Below, piece by piece: positions 31,582 through 41,118 of a stretch of DNA of 64,000 nt. Below the pieces are notes generated by a model. That model was not told the origin of the DNA and ran no database searches. It saw only the letters and a list, made by a program, of their open reading frames with translations. The stretch lies in assembly GCA_045546915.1 (NCBI GenBank), contig JAZQDU010000012.1, positions 1 through 64,000 on the forward strand, given 5' to 3'. Numbering within the stretch: position 1 is the stretch's first letter; every line of letters starts with the position of its first letter. The position numbers were made by a program, and so were the translations under genes. Origin of the DNA: UMGS172 sp045546915 (GTDB lineage: Bacteria; Bacillota; Clostridia; Oscillospirales; Acutalibacteraceae).

Positions 31582-32964
31582 TCAAAGTTTGTTTACAAGT
31601 TCTTTAAAATGACGGCCGCGTGCCACAAAATTTGGGTAAGCATCAAAACTGGCACAAGCGGGGCTTAACGCGACAATGTCACCCGGTAAGGCGAGTTCGT
31701 GTGCTACCATAACGGCCTCGTTGTAGTTATTTACTTTTATTATCTGCGGATTACCCTGTTTATAGTCGGGGTCGGCTTTTATTGCAGTTTCAATTTTATC
31801 GCTTGTAGGTCCGCATAAAATAAGCGTTTTAACCTTTTCGGTAACATACGGAGCCATAGGCTCAAAGGGTATGTGTTTATCGTATCCGCCGGCAAGTAAA
31901 ATAATTTTTTGGTTAAACGCTTTAAGACCGGCAATTGTTCTTGTGGGGCTCGAAGCAATCGAATCGTTATAATATTTTACACCGTCAACTTCGCGTACAA
32001 ATTCAATCCGGTGTTCAACACCCTTAAAGTCGTGTGCAACTTTTACAATGCTGTCGGCACCAACATAACCCCAAACGGCCGAAATGGCGGCGAGGTAGTT
32101 TTCAACATTATGGTCACCGAGAATGGCGATATCATCTTTGTGACAAATGGGTACCGAAATGCCTCGATACGAAAGGTTAAGATATCCGTCAGAACCCAAC
32201 CAAGCACCGCTTTTAACCTTCTCTTTCATAGAAAACTGCATTTTCTGACCGCGGACATCGGTTGCAAAACCTGCGGTAATATCATTGTCAAGATTTAAAA
32301 CAGTTCTTGAAAAAGCGTTTTGATGTAAAAGAATGTTTTTCTTAGCACCGATGTACTCATCCATATCCTTATGAACGTCAAGATGGTTGGGTGCTACATT
32401 GGTAACAACGGCGACATCGGGGCCTTTACGCATAGAAATAAGTTGGAAAGAGGAGAGTTCAACCACAACAAAATCGTCGGCTGTAATATTTTCAATTTCA
32501 GGAAGTAGGGGAGTTCCTATATTACCGCCAACAAAAACGTTTTTGCCTTCGGCTTTAAGCATTTCGGAGATAAGCGTTGTTGTTGTTGTTTTTCCGTCAG
32601 AACCGGTTACGGCAAAAATTGTGGCAGGACAAAGGTCAAAGAAAACCTCCATTTCGCTTGTGACGGCAATGCCGTTGGCACGTGCTTTGCTCAGTTCCGG
32701 CAGGTCGAAATGCATACCGGGAGTGCGGAAGATTATGTCAACCTCAAGGTCCTTCAAATAATCTTCGCCAAGACGAAGTGTAGCACCCTTTTCTTCAAGT
32801 TGACCGGCAATATCTCCAAGTTGCTCTCTCGTTCTTCGGTCACAGGCGTATACTCTGGCACCTCGCTCTAAAAATTTATAAATAAGCGGGGTGTTGCTAA
32901 CACCAATTCCGCACATGGCGATTTTCTTTCCGTTTATATGTTCAAAAAACTGTTTGCAATCCAT
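31582..32964 (-). CDS. murD: UDP-N-acetylmuramoylalanine--D-glutamate ligase
   Basis: Cytoplasmic wall-precursor enzyme, 460 residues, adding D-Glu to UDP-MurNAc-L-Ala. N-terminal Rossmann-like UDP-binding domain, ATP loop GSDGKTTTTTLI (about 120), ELSSFQL (about 165), NVAPNHLDVH (about 190), and C-terminal ligase domain with DSIASSPTRTIAG (about 320) and LLAGGYDKH. First gene of the minus-strand operon; its grouping with peptidases rather than other mur genes is unusual. Confidence 0.94.
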   Translation of the reverse strand: MDCKQFFEHINGKKIAMCGIGVSNTPLIYKFLERGARVYACDRRTREQLGDIAGQLEEKGATLRLGEDYLKDLEVDIIFRTPGMHFDLPELSKARANGIAVTSEMEVFFDLCPATIFAVTGSDGKTTTTTLISEMLKAEGKNVFVGGNIGTPLLPEIENITADDFVVVELSSFQLISMRKGPDVAVVTNVAPNHLDVHKDMDEYIGAKKNILLHQNAFSRTVLNLDNDITAGFATDVRGQKMQFSMKEKVKSGAWLGSDGYLNLSYRGISVPICHKDDIAILGDHNVENYLAAISAVWGYVGADSIVKVAHDFKGVEHRIEFVREVDGVKYYNDSIASSPTRTIAGLKAFNQKIILLAGGYDKHIPFEPMAPYVTEKVKTLILCGPTSDKIETAIKADPDYKQGNPQIIKVNNYNEAVMVAHELALPGDIVALSPACASFDAYPNFVARGRHFKELVNKL

Positions 32965-33196
32965 AAGTCAGCCTCTTTCTAAGTAAAAAGTTATTATCTA
33001 TTTTATTATACATTTGTTTTATTAAAATATCAACAATAATTAGTGTAAAAGTCAGTCTGCGTTTTAAAACGGATTGTGGTTTTGATTTTGATTTATTTCA
33101 AGCAAATTTTTCCAATTAATTTTCCAACAGAAAAACACCGTAAAAAAACATAAAATATACATAAAAAAATCAATTTTTATAAAAGAAAATTTTTCG

Positions 33197-33202
33197 TATA
33201 AT
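33197..33202 (+). promoter_or_regulatory. Minus-10 box of the mgl operon
   Basis: TATAAT at 33197-33202 in an AT-rich 280-nt gap between divergent operons; the -35 region is poor, suggesting an activated promoter. No operator was recognised. Confidence 0.5.
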
Positions 33203-33245
33203 CGGTTTGTACCCGGCAATAACAAAAATAAAAAAGGAGATTAAA

Positions 33246-34310
33246 ATGAAGAAAATATTGTCATTAATTTTTGCGACCGTGTTGATGGTCACTGTTTTTG
33301 CCGCCTGTGGCGGAAAAAAGAGCGAGGGTGAAGTTTCGGTATTTTATTATACTTATAGCGATACCTATATCTCATCGGTACGCGATTCGGTGGATAAAAT
33401 TTTAAAATCTGCCGATATAAAGTTTAACAACTACGATGCCAACGGTAATCAGTCTACTCAGACCGAGCAGATAGATGTTGCGATTTCAAAGGGCTCGTCT
33501 GCGCTTATAGTCAACGTGGTTGATACCGGTTCAAACGATGCCGCACAGACCATTGTAGATAAAGCAAAAGCAGCAAATATTCCGGTTATTTTCTTTAACC
33601 GTTCGGTTGAGCAGTCGGTTATTGACAGTTATGAAAAGGCTGTGTTTATTGGTACAGATTATGAACTTGCAGGTCATATGCAAGGCCAGATGATAGGAAA
33701 TTATCTTGTTGCGAATTATGACAAAGTTGACCTTAATAAAGACGGTAAAATCAGTTATATTATGTTCAAAGGTCAGGAAGGCAATATGGAGGCCATTGCA
33801 CGTACCCAGTTTGCCGTAGAGGACTGCAATAAGGTGTTAGAAAAGGCAGGTAAGCCGGCTCTGACCTTCTATGACCCTTCAAATACCGATAAATATCATG
33901 TTGACCAAAACGGTCTATGGTCGAGTGCTGCGGCTACCGACTATATGAGCACTGCGTTGGCAAGATATGCTGAGGCAAACAACAACATGATTGAGTTGGT
34001 AATTGCCAACAATGACGATATGGCTTTGGGTGCTATTTCGGCTTTGCAGGGAGCAGGTTATAACCGAGCAAACGGAAAGTATATCCCTGTTTTTGGTGTT
34101 GATGCTACCGAAGCCGCAAAGTCAGCGGTTGCAGAAGGCTCAATGGTAGGTACCATTAAGCAGGATGCAGAGGGTATGGCAGATGCAATTGTTAAAATTG
34201 TAAACAATCTTAAAGACGGAAACGATAAGTTCCAAGGTATAGATTCAGAAAATGTATTGGGCAGTTGGAGAGTAAATATTCCGTACGCTGAGTATACAGG
34301 CGAAAAATAG
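33246..34310 (+). CDS. mglB: Galactose/glucose-binding lipoprotein
   Basis: Substrate-binding protein of the Mgl ABC importer, 354 residues. Signal peptide with lipobox VFAAC (Cys at about 20), so anchored to the outer face of the membrane. Periplasmic-binding type 1 fold; the loop DLNKDGKISY (about 164-173) is the EF-hand-like calcium site seen in galactose/glucose-binding protein, and NNDDMALGA (about 258) is the sugar-binding hinge region. ATG 33246 has AAAGGAG 5-6 nt upstream. First gene of mglBAC. Confidence 0.92.
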   Translation: MKKILSLIFATVLMVTVFAACGGKKSEGEVSVFYYTYSDTYISSVRDSVDKILKSADIKFNNYDANGNQSTQTEQIDVAISKGSSALIVNVVDTGSNDAAQTIVDKAKAANIPVIFFNRSVEQSVIDSYEKAVFIGTDYELAGHMQGQMIGNYLVANYDKVDLNKDGKISYIMFKGQEGNMEAIARTQFAVEDCNKVLEKAGKPALTFYDPSNTDKYHVDQNGLWSSAAATDYMSTALARYAEANNNMIELVIANNDDMALGAISALQGAGYNRANGKYIPVFGVDATEAAKSAVAEGSMVGTIKQDAEGMADAIVKIVNNLKDGNDKFQGIDSENVLGSWRVNIPYAEYTGEK

Positions 34311-34324
34311 GCAAAATAAAATTG

Positions 34325-34356
34325 AAGCGACCCTGCTTCGGCAAGGTCGCTTTTTT
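34325..34356 (+). terminator. Intra-operon attenuating terminator
   Basis: Arms GCGACC and GGTCGC with a small inner CTGCTTCGGCAA hairpin, then TTTTTT, between mglB and mglA. It likely makes the binding protein mRNA more abundant than that of the transporter. Confidence 0.8.
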
Positions 34357-34375
34357 GTCGGAAGGAGAGAAAAAT

Positions 34376-35878
34376 GTGCAGAATACTTTACTGCTTAAGA
34401 TGGAAAACATAGAAAAGGCGTTCCCCGGCGTCAAGGCGCTTGATGATGTTTCGCTTGAAGTAGAGGCAGGCACCGTTCACGCTTTAATGGGTGAGAACGG
34501 CGCGGGAAAATCGACGTTGATGAAGTGCCTTTTTGGAGTTTATAAAAAGGACAAGGGACATATTTTTTTAGAGGGTAACGAGGTAGAGTTTAAAAATTCG
34601 AAAGAGGCACTTGAAAACGGTGTTGCCATGGTGCATCAAGAACTCAATCAGGCGTTAAAGCGTAACGTTTCGGATAACATTTGGTTAGGGCGTTTTCCTA
34701 AGGTTTCTAAATGGTTGCCTTTTACGAGTGACCGAAAAATGCACATGGCTACGGCTGAACTTTTTAAAGAGTTGGGTGTTAATGTTGACCCAAAATCGGT
34801 TATGAGCAAGCTTTCGGTTTCCAAACGTCAGATGGTAGAAATTGCTAAGGCGGTATCATACAACTCAAAAGTAATTGTGTTCGACGAGCCGACGTCTTCG
34901 CTTAACGAACGTGAAGTTGAACATCTTTTTAAGATAATTGAAATGCTTAAATCAAAAGGTTGCGGAATAATCTATATTTCGCACAAAATGGAGGAAATCT
35001 TACGCATTTCGGATGTTGTAACCGTTATGCGCGACGGCAAAAAGGTGACAACAAAACCGGCAAAAGAACTGACCATGAACGAAATTATCAAATTTATGGT
35101 AGGACGCGAACTAAAAGAAAGATATCCCGAAAAAACCAATAAGTCAGGCGAAGTTTTGCTTGAAATAAAGGGGTTGTCATCACAATATTCAAACTTAAAA
35201 GAAGCCTCTTTTAACGTGCATCGAGGAGAGGTAATCGGTGTTGCGGGTTTGGATGGTTCGGGCAGAACAGAGTTGCTTGAAAATTTGTTCGGGCTTGCCC
35301 AACGGCGGTCGGGTGTTATAAAAATGGGTAACAGGGTTATCCGTAACCGTAATCCGCGTGAGGCAATTAAAAACGGGTTTGCATTGCTTACTGAGGAGCG
35401 ACGTGCAACCGGTATTTTTGGAATATTAAGCATAAGGGAAAATACCACCGTTTCAAGTCTTCGCAAATGTTCGATAGGACCGTTTTTAAGTAGACGCAAA
35501 CTCAAAAAGTATACCGATTGGTGTATAAAGTCCATGCGGGTTAAAACGCCTGCTCAGGAAACAAAAATCAGAACTCTGTCGGGCGGTAATCAGCAAAAAG
35601 TAATACTTGGACGTTGGCTTTTGACCGAGCCTACCGTTTTGTTGCTTGATGAACCCACAAGAGGTATAGACGTCGGTGCGAAATATGAAATATACCAACT
35701 TATTTTGAATTTGGCTAATGAGGGCAAAGCAGTCATAATGGTATCGTCTGAAATGCCCGAACTTTTAGGCGTGTGTGACAGGATTTTGGTAATGTCGGGC
35801 GGTCGGCTTGCAGGTGAGGTAAATGCTGCCGAAACAACCCAGGAAGAAATAATGTCGCTTGCGACAAAATACGTATAA
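34376..35878 (+). CDS. mglA: Sugar ABC transporter ATP-binding protein
   Basis: 500-residue double ATPase of the Mgl/Rbs type. First half: Walker A GENGAGKST (about 38), signature LSVSKRQMVEIAKA (about 143) and Walker B VIVFDEPTSSLNE. Second half: signature LSGGNQQKVILGRWL (about 400) and Walker B LLLDEPTRGIDVG; its Walker A is GLDGSGRTE, degenerate as normal for the family. GTG 34376 is chosen because AAGGAG is 8 nt upstream; the frame opens earlier inside the terminator. Confidence 0.93.
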   Translation: MQNTLLLKMENIEKAFPGVKALDDVSLEVEAGTVHALMGENGAGKSTLMKCLFGVYKKDKGHIFLEGNEVEFKNSKEALENGVAMVHQELNQALKRNVSDNIWLGRFPKVSKWLPFTSDRKMHMATAELFKELGVNVDPKSVMSKLSVSKRQMVEIAKAVSYNSKVIVFDEPTSSLNEREVEHLFKIIEMLKSKGCGIIYISHKMEEILRISDVVTVMRDGKKVTTKPAKELTMNEIIKFMVGRELKERYPEKTNKSGEVLLEIKGLSSQYSNLKEASFNVHRGEVIGVAGLDGSGRTELLENLFGLAQRRSGVIKMGNRVIRNRNPREAIKNGFALLTEERRATGIFGILSIRENTTVSSLRKCSIGPFLSRRKLKKYTDWCIKSMRVKTPAQETKIRTLSGGNQQKVILGRWLLTEPTVLLLDEPTRGIDVGAKYEIYQLILNLANEGKAVIMVSSEMPELLGVCDRILVMSGGRLAGEVNAAETTQEEIMSLATKYV

Positions 35879-35890
35879 GGAGTAATAAAA

Positions 35891-36973
35891 ATGGGTGAAA
35901 AAGTGTTGCGTAAAGATACGCTTTTTAGCAGGTTCGCTGCGTTTCGGCAACTGTCGGGTGCCGAAAAACGCCGAGCATTGAGTGATTTGTTTTTTAATAA
36001 CGCGATGTATATTATTATCGTTGCGGCAATAATTTTTATAGCCATAAGAGTGCCTGAGTTTTTATCGTTGTCGTCAATTGTTAATATCGTATCACTGACG
36101 GCGGCAAGATTGCCGATAGCACTCGGTATTGGCGGTGCTATTGTGCTTACAGGTACCGATATTTCGGCCGGACGATGCGTAGGCCTTACTGCCTGCGTTG
36201 CGGCATCGCTTTTACAGGTGCCTGATTATGCCAAAAAAATGTTTCCCTCTTTAGGTGTAATGCCGTTGATATTAGTCATTCTTGCAGTAATTGCAATAGG
36301 CGCACTTACGGGATTTATCAACGGATTTTTTGTTGCAAAATTTAAACTTCATCCCTTTATTGTTACGCTTTCAACTCAGTTGATTCTTTTCGGTGTTGTT
36401 TTGATGTACCTTACAATCGGTACAAACAACGGACAAACATTATCGGGGCTTGATTCATCGTATACAAATTTTATAAGAGGAACACTTTTTACGGTTGGCG
36501 GGGTCGCAGTGCCAAAATACGTGCTTTATTCTGCAATAATTGCTGTAATTATGTGGATAATATGGAACAAAACCGCCTTTGGTAAAAATATGTTTGCGGT
36601 AGGCTCAAACGAAGAGGCGGCTAATGTTTCGGGCGTAAACGTATTTCGCACAATCGTGCTTGTTTTCGTACTTGCAGGTGTTATGTATGGCATAACCGGT
36701 TTTATTGAGGGCGCCAGAATTGCATCGAGTTCGGCTAATACAGGGTTAAACTATGAAAGTGATGCTATTGCCGCTTGTGTTATCGGCGGTGTATCATTCG
36801 TAGGCGGAACGGGTAAAATAAGCGGAATTGTAACGGGCGTTTTTCTGTTGCAGATAATTTTCGTGGGTCTTAATTTCCTTTCGGTTTCGGCCAATATGCT
36901 CTATATTATTAAAGGTTTGATAATCCTTATTGCCTGCGCCATTGATATGCGTAAATATCTTTCGAGGAAGTGA
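35891..36973 (+). CDS. mglC: Sugar ABC transporter permease
   Basis: 360-residue inner-membrane permease of the BPD_transp_2 family with about nine helices; GTDISAGRCVGLTACVAASLL (about 80-100), GFINGFFVAKFKLHPFIVTL (about 140-160) and the late GGVSFVGGTG motif are typical of MglC/RbsC. TAAGGAG precedes ATG 35891. Completes the importer. Confidence 0.93.
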   Translation: MGEKVLRKDTLFSRFAAFRQLSGAEKRRALSDLFFNNAMYIIIVAAIIFIAIRVPEFLSLSSIVNIVSLTAARLPIALGIGGAIVLTGTDISAGRCVGLTACVAASLLQVPDYAKKMFPSLGVMPLILVILAVIAIGALTGFINGFFVAKFKLHPFIVTLSTQLILFGVVLMYLTIGTNNGQTLSGLDSSYTNFIRGTLFTVGGVAVPKYVLYSAIIAVIMWIIWNKTAFGKNMFAVGSNEEAANVSGVNVFRTIVLVFVLAGVMYGITGFIEGARIASSSANTGLNYESDAIAACVIGGVSFVGGTGKISGIVTGVFLLQIIFVGLNFLSVSANMLYIIKGLIILIACAIDMRKYLSRK

Positions 36974-36977
36974 TTTT

Positions 36978-37334
36978 TTGCAACAAAAAAACCGAGGCGG
37001 TCTTTATAAAAACGTCACAATGTCGGTCAGAACAGCGAGCATCATTGTTCTGGTCGGCATTGCCGTCTTTATTGCGGTGCTTACCTTTGCAATAAACAAC
37101 AACGGATTTACGGTCGAGTTTGATACAAACGGCGGAACCGAAGTTGAAAGCATAAAGGCTATGCACGGGGACCTGCTTGTGGTGACCGAAACGCCTAAAA
37201 AAGAGGGGTATACTTTTGTGGGTTGGTACCGCGATAAAGGGTGTACCGTAAAATGGGACCGAACAACCGATACCGTAACCGGCAGTATGACACTGTATGC
37301 GGGATGGGAAAAGACTTTGACTGATGAAAATTGA
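36978..37334 (+). CDS. Small membrane protein with one InlB-type repeat
   Basis: About 118 residues from TTG 36978 (GAGGAAG 7 nt upstream); ATG 37020 is an alternative. One transmembrane helix (about 20-40) is followed by a single Listeria-Bacteroides (InlB B) repeat: FTVEFDTNGGTEVESI, GYTFVGWYRDKGC and MTLYAGWEK. It is predicted to project outside the cell as a lone beta-grasp module. It starts 4 nt after mglC and so appears cotranscribed with the sugar transporter, an unusual partner. Function unknown. Confidence 0.75.
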   Translation: MQQKNRGGLYKNVTMSVRTASIIVLVGIAVFIAVLTFAINNNGFTVEFDTNGGTEVESIKAMHGDLLVVTETPKKEGYTFVGWYRDKGCTVKWDRTTDTVTGSMTLYAGWEKTLTDEN

Positions 37335-37357
37335 AACTTTAAGGCAAGTTAAAATCA

Positions 37358-37386
37358 TTGACAAACCAAAAACTAAAGGGTATAAT
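37358..37386 (+). promoter_or_regulatory. Promoter of alaS
   Basis: TTGACA 37358-37363 and TATAAT 37381-37386 with 17 nt between. The following leader of about 65 nt has no T-box sequence. Confidence 0.88.
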
Positions 37387-37458
37387 ATTAAATTGGTTTA
37401 GGCTGTAAATTTTGGCCTTTTATTTGATGCCCTTTTGGGTTTAGGAGTTGGAATTTTA

Positions 37459-40071
37459 ATGGAATGGATGTCACTTAATACCTTAAGAGAAAAGTATCTT
37501 TCTTTTTTTGAAAGCAAAGGTCATTTGCGTTTGGGAAGTTTCCCGCTTGTGCCCGATAACGATAAGTCGCTTTTGCTTATAAATTCGGGTATGGCACCGA
37601 TGAAAAAGTTTTTCACAGGTGAGGTTGTACCTCCGAGAAATCGTGTTACTACCTGCCAAAAATGTATACGTACACCCGACCTTGAAAGGGTCGGCCATAC
37701 CGCACGTCACGGTACATATTTTGAAATGCTCGGCAACTTTTCTTTCGGCGATTATTTCAAAGAAGAAGCCATCGAGTGGGCTTGGGAATTTTTGACCAAA
37801 ACCTTAGAAATTCCTGAAGATTTGCTGTGGCCCTCCATTTATGAAAACGATGACGAGGCTTATGATATTTGGGTAAATAAAATAGGTGTTAACCCTGAGC
37901 ACGTTGTCCGCCTCGGTAAAGAGGATAATTTCTGGGAACATGGCTCCGGTCCTTGCGGTCCTTGTTCGGAGATTTACTTTGACCGCGGTATTAAATACGG
38001 TTGCGGTAAACCCGACTGTAAACCCGGTTGTGACTGTGACCGATATATGGAAATTTGGAACAACGTATTTTCTCAGTTTAATAATGACGGCTTCGGTAAT
38101 TATACCGAACTTGCTCAGAAGAATATTGATACCGGCATGGGACTTGAACGTTTGGCTTGTGTTTTGCAGGGCGTAGATAATCTTTTTGAGGTTGATACCG
38201 TTCGCAATATTTTGAACGAGGTTTGTGCTATTGCCGGCAAGGAATATGGTAAAGACGATAAGAGCGATGTTTCTATTCGTGTAGTAACCGACCACGTCAG
38301 AGGTTCGACCTTTATGATTTGTGACGGAGTTATGCCGTCGAACGAGGGCAGAGGTTATGTTCTCCGCCGTTTGCTTCGTCGTGCCGCACGTCACGGAAGG
38401 TTGCTTGGAATAAATCGTATGTTCCTGTGTGATATTTGTGACAAGGTAATCGGTGAAAATAAAGACGCATATCCTGAACTTGTTGAAAAGCAGGATATGA
38501 TTAAAAAGATTATTTCGGTTGAGGAAGAAAACTTCAACAAAACTATTGATTTGGGCCTTAAAATGCTTGAAGATATTACTTCTAAAGGTCAAAATAAGGT
38601 GCTTTCAGGTGCAGATGCCTTTAAACTTAATGATACTTATGGTTTCCCCATTGACCTTACCAAGGATATTTTAGGTGAAAAAGGTTGGACGGTTGATGAG
38701 GAGGAGTTCCATCGCCTTTACAATAGCCAAAAACAAAGGGCAAGAGATGCGAGAAAGGCTGCTGACGGCGAAAGTTGGAAGAGTAACGATATTGCGTTTG
38801 ATAATATTAAAGCAACCGAATTTTTAGGTTATACCGATGACGTTTGTGAAGCGGTAGTGCTTTCAATTGTTGTCGACGGCGAGCAGGTTGCATCGGTAGA
38901 AAATAAGAACGCTGTTGTTGTACTTGATAAGACTGTACTTTATGCAGAAAGTGGCGGTCAGGTAGGCGATATGGGTGTTATGGGTGAGTTTGCCGTTACC
39001 GATGTCAAGAAAAACGCAAGCGGCATTTTTACCCATTTTGTTACAGTTGACGGTACATTGTCGGTTGGAGATAAGGTTACCGTTACAGTCGATGTAGCAA
39101 GAAGAACTGCCATTCGTCGTAACCATACAGCCGCACACTTGTTGCAGGCTGCTTTGCGCTATGTGCTCGGTACCCATGTTGAGCAGGCAGGTCAACTTGT
39201 AAACGATTCGGCAGTACGTTTTGACTTTACTCATTTTTCGGCACTTTCTGCTGAGGAGTTAAATGCGGTAGAAAATTTCGTAAACGAGGCAATTTTCGAT
39301 GCAATAGAGGTGGATAACCGTGAAATGCCAATTGGCGAGGCTAAGAAAAAGGGAGCTATGGCTTTGTTTGGCGAAAAATACGGCGATATTGTGCGTGTTG
39401 TAAACGTGCAGGGTCGTTCGGTTGAACTTTGTGGCGGTACCCATGTTAAAAATACATCGTCTTTGGGACTTTTTAAGGTTATTTCAGAGTCCAGTGTTGC
39501 TGCAGGTGTCAGAAGAATTGAGGCTGTTACCGGTAAAGGCGTTTTAGAGTTGCTTAATAAGTTTGAGGGTGAGTTAAATTCGGCCGCTGCAGTTTTAAAA
39601 CTTAATAACCCATCAGAACTCGTTTCCAAATGTGAGCAGTTAAGTGCAGAACTTAAAAATGCACAAAAAGAGGTTGAAAAACTCAATTCAAAACTTGCCG
39701 CAGGTAAGGTTGACGAACTTATATCTTCGGCAAAAGACCTTGGCAAGGTAAAACTTATAACCGCAAAGTTTGACGGTGCCGGAAGCGATACTTTGCGTTC
39801 TATGGCTGACAAAATTCGTGATATGGCACCCCAAATGGTGGCTGTATTTGCCGATGTTAAGGGCGAATCGGTCACATTTGCAGTGACAAGCGGTAAAGAT
39901 GCCGTAACAGCAGGTATTGCGTCGGGCAAGGTTGTGTCAAGCGTTGCCGCTGTTTGTGGCGGTAAGGGTGGCGGACGTCCCGACTTTGCTATGGCAGGTG
40001 CTAAAAATGTTGCTGATGTCAACAAGGCTTTAGCCGCTGCCGAAACCATTGTTGCCGAAATGTTAGGTTAA
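37459..40071 (+). CDS. alaS: Alanyl-tRNA synthetase
   Basis: 870-residue class II synthetase charging tRNA-Ala. Catalytic domain (1-~240) with GSFPLVPDND and the Cys-rich stretch GCGKPDCKPGCDCD (about 178-191); editing domain with zinc motif HTAAHLLQ (about 560) and CGGTHV (about 660); C-Ala domain ending GGKGGGRPDFAMAG. ATG 37459 or 37468 are possible starts; AGGAG at 37443 suits the former. Followed by the HIT gene after 11 nt. Confidence 0.95.
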   Translation: MEWMSLNTLREKYLSFFESKGHLRLGSFPLVPDNDKSLLLINSGMAPMKKFFTGEVVPPRNRVTTCQKCIRTPDLERVGHTARHGTYFEMLGNFSFGDYFKEEAIEWAWEFLTKTLEIPEDLLWPSIYENDDEAYDIWVNKIGVNPEHVVRLGKEDNFWEHGSGPCGPCSEIYFDRGIKYGCGKPDCKPGCDCDRYMEIWNNVFSQFNNDGFGNYTELAQKNIDTGMGLERLACVLQGVDNLFEVDTVRNILNEVCAIAGKEYGKDDKSDVSIRVVTDHVRGSTFMICDGVMPSNEGRGYVLRRLLRRAARHGRLLGINRMFLCDICDKVIGENKDAYPELVEKQDMIKKIISVEEENFNKTIDLGLKMLEDITSKGQNKVLSGADAFKLNDTYGFPIDLTKDILGEKGWTVDEEEFHRLYNSQKQRARDARKAADGESWKSNDIAFDNIKATEFLGYTDDVCEAVVLSIVVDGEQVASVENKNAVVVLDKTVLYAESGGQVGDMGVMGEFAVTDVKKNASGIFTHFVTVDGTLSVGDKVTVTVDVARRTAIRRNHTAAHLLQAALRYVLGTHVEQAGQLVNDSAVRFDFTHFSALSAEELNAVENFVNEAIFDAIEVDNREMPIGEAKKKGAMALFGEKYGDIVRVVNVQGRSVELCGGTHVKNTSSLGLFKVISESSVAAGVRRIEAVTGKGVLELLNKFEGELNSAAAVLKLNNPSELVSKCEQLSAELKNAQKEVEKLNSKLAAGKVDELISSAKDLGKVKLITAKFDGAGSDTLRSMADKIRDMAPQMVAVFADVKGESVTFAVTSGKDAVTAGIASGKVVSSVAAVCGGKGGGRPDFAMAGAKNVADVNKALAAAETIVAEMLG

Positions 40072-40082
40072 GGGGTGTAAAG

Positions 40083-40421
40083 ATGGATTGTCTTTTTTGT
40101 AAAATTGCCGCAGGTGAAATACCTTCGACCAAAATTTATGAAACCGATGAGGTTTATGCCTTTGCCGATATCGACCCTAAGGCACCTTTTCATGCCATTA
40201 TAATTCCCAAAAAACACATAAAAAGTGCCGATGATATCACCGAAGAAAACAGTTTCCTTATTGCAAAAGTGTTCGAGGTTGCGGCTAAAATAGCCAAACA
40301 GGAAAACCTGGAAAATGGTTATCGCATTGTCAATAACTGTGGTGAAGATGGCGGTCAGACGGTAGGGCACATTCATTTCCATTTACTTGCACGTCGCAAT
40401 CTACAGTGGCCTCCGGGCTAA
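40083..40421 (+). CDS. hinT: HIT-family nucleotide hydrolase (HinT-like)
   Basis: 112 residues. CLFCKIAAGEIPSTKIYE start with zinc-type CxxC, and the catalytic histidine triad GHIHFHLL (about 98-105) identify a HinT purine nucleoside phosphoramidase. HinT hydrolyses aminoacyl-adenylates leaking from synthetases, which fits its place directly behind alaS. Confidence 0.93.
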   Translation: MDCLFCKIAAGEIPSTKIYETDEVYAFADIDPKAPFHAIIIPKKHIKSADDITEENSFLIAKVFEVAAKIAKQENLENGYRIVNNCGEDGGQTVGHIHFHLLARRNLQWPPG

Positions 40422-40443
40422 TTTATAATGGGAGATGTTGAAA

Positions 40444-40983
40444 ATGGATAAGTATTATGAGATGAAAATCGCAGGACTTAACAGAAAACTTGCAATTTGC
40501 AGTGTTAATGAACATTTAGATATTGCAGGGTTTATCATTTTTGGCGACGTTGAACTTACCATAGCCGCTTGCGGCGAGTTGCTTAAAAAGGTAAAAGAGT
40601 TTGACGTTATTGCTACACCTGAGGCTAAAAGCATTCCGTTGGCATATGAACTTGCACGTCAGTCGGGCAAACCGTACATTGTTGCCAGAAAAGGGCTAAA
40701 GGTGTATATGCGTGACCCTATTTCGGTAGATGTTACATCTATAACCACTAAAAATCAGCAACATCTTTATCTTGGCTCGGATGAAATCGAACTCATTAAG
40801 GGCAAAAAAGTGCTTATTATTGACGATGTTATCAGTACCGGCGAGTCACTCCAAGCCATGAAACAACTTATTTCAAAGGCAGGGGGCATTATTACCGATT
40901 GTTGTGCTGTTCTTGCCGAAGGCGATGCTGCAAAACGTGACGATATTGTATTTTTGGAGCAACTTCCGCTTTTCTTTAAATAA
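40444..40983 (+). CDS. Phosphoribosyltransferase family protein
   Basis: 179 residues, type I PRTase fold. PRPP loop VLIIDDVISTGES (about 125-137) and a hood region (GKPYIVARKGLKVYM) similar to adenine phosphoribosyltransferase or PurR-like proteins. An apt-like role in adenine salvage is likely but not certain. ATG 40444 is 9 nt from GGAG; ATG 40435 touches it. Confidence 0.82.
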   Translation: MDKYYEMKIAGLNRKLAICSVNEHLDIAGFIIFGDVELTIAACGELLKKVKEFDVIATPEAKSIPLAYELARQSGKPYIVARKGLKVYMRDPISVDVTSITTKNQQHLYLGSDEIELIKGKKVLIIDDVISTGESLQAMKQLISKAGGIITDCCAVLAEGDAAKRDDIVFLEQLPLFFK

Positions 40984-40988
40984 TTTTA

Positions 40989-41032
40989 AAACCGTGTATT
41001 GCTAATTTGGCATTACGCGGTTTATTTTTTTA
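40989..41032 (+). terminator. Terminator
   Basis: Imperfect arms AAACCGTGTATTGC and GCATTACGCGGTTT, then a T-rich run, after the phosphoribosyltransferase gene. Confidence 0.75.
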
Positions 41033-41118
41033 GAAAATTAACAAATTAGTATATTAAATCTATTAATTATCTGCTATAATGGAATAAGATATTAAGTTTT
41101 GGCTTTCGGAGGAAACCT

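Noticed and set aside
37804..38592. 262-codon open frame on the minus strand
   Set aside because: Antisense to the AlaRS catalytic domain; composition typical of a shadow frame.
39231..40049. 272-codon open frame on the minus strand
   Set aside because: Shadow of the alaS C-terminal region; Ser/Pro/Ala-rich low-complexity product.
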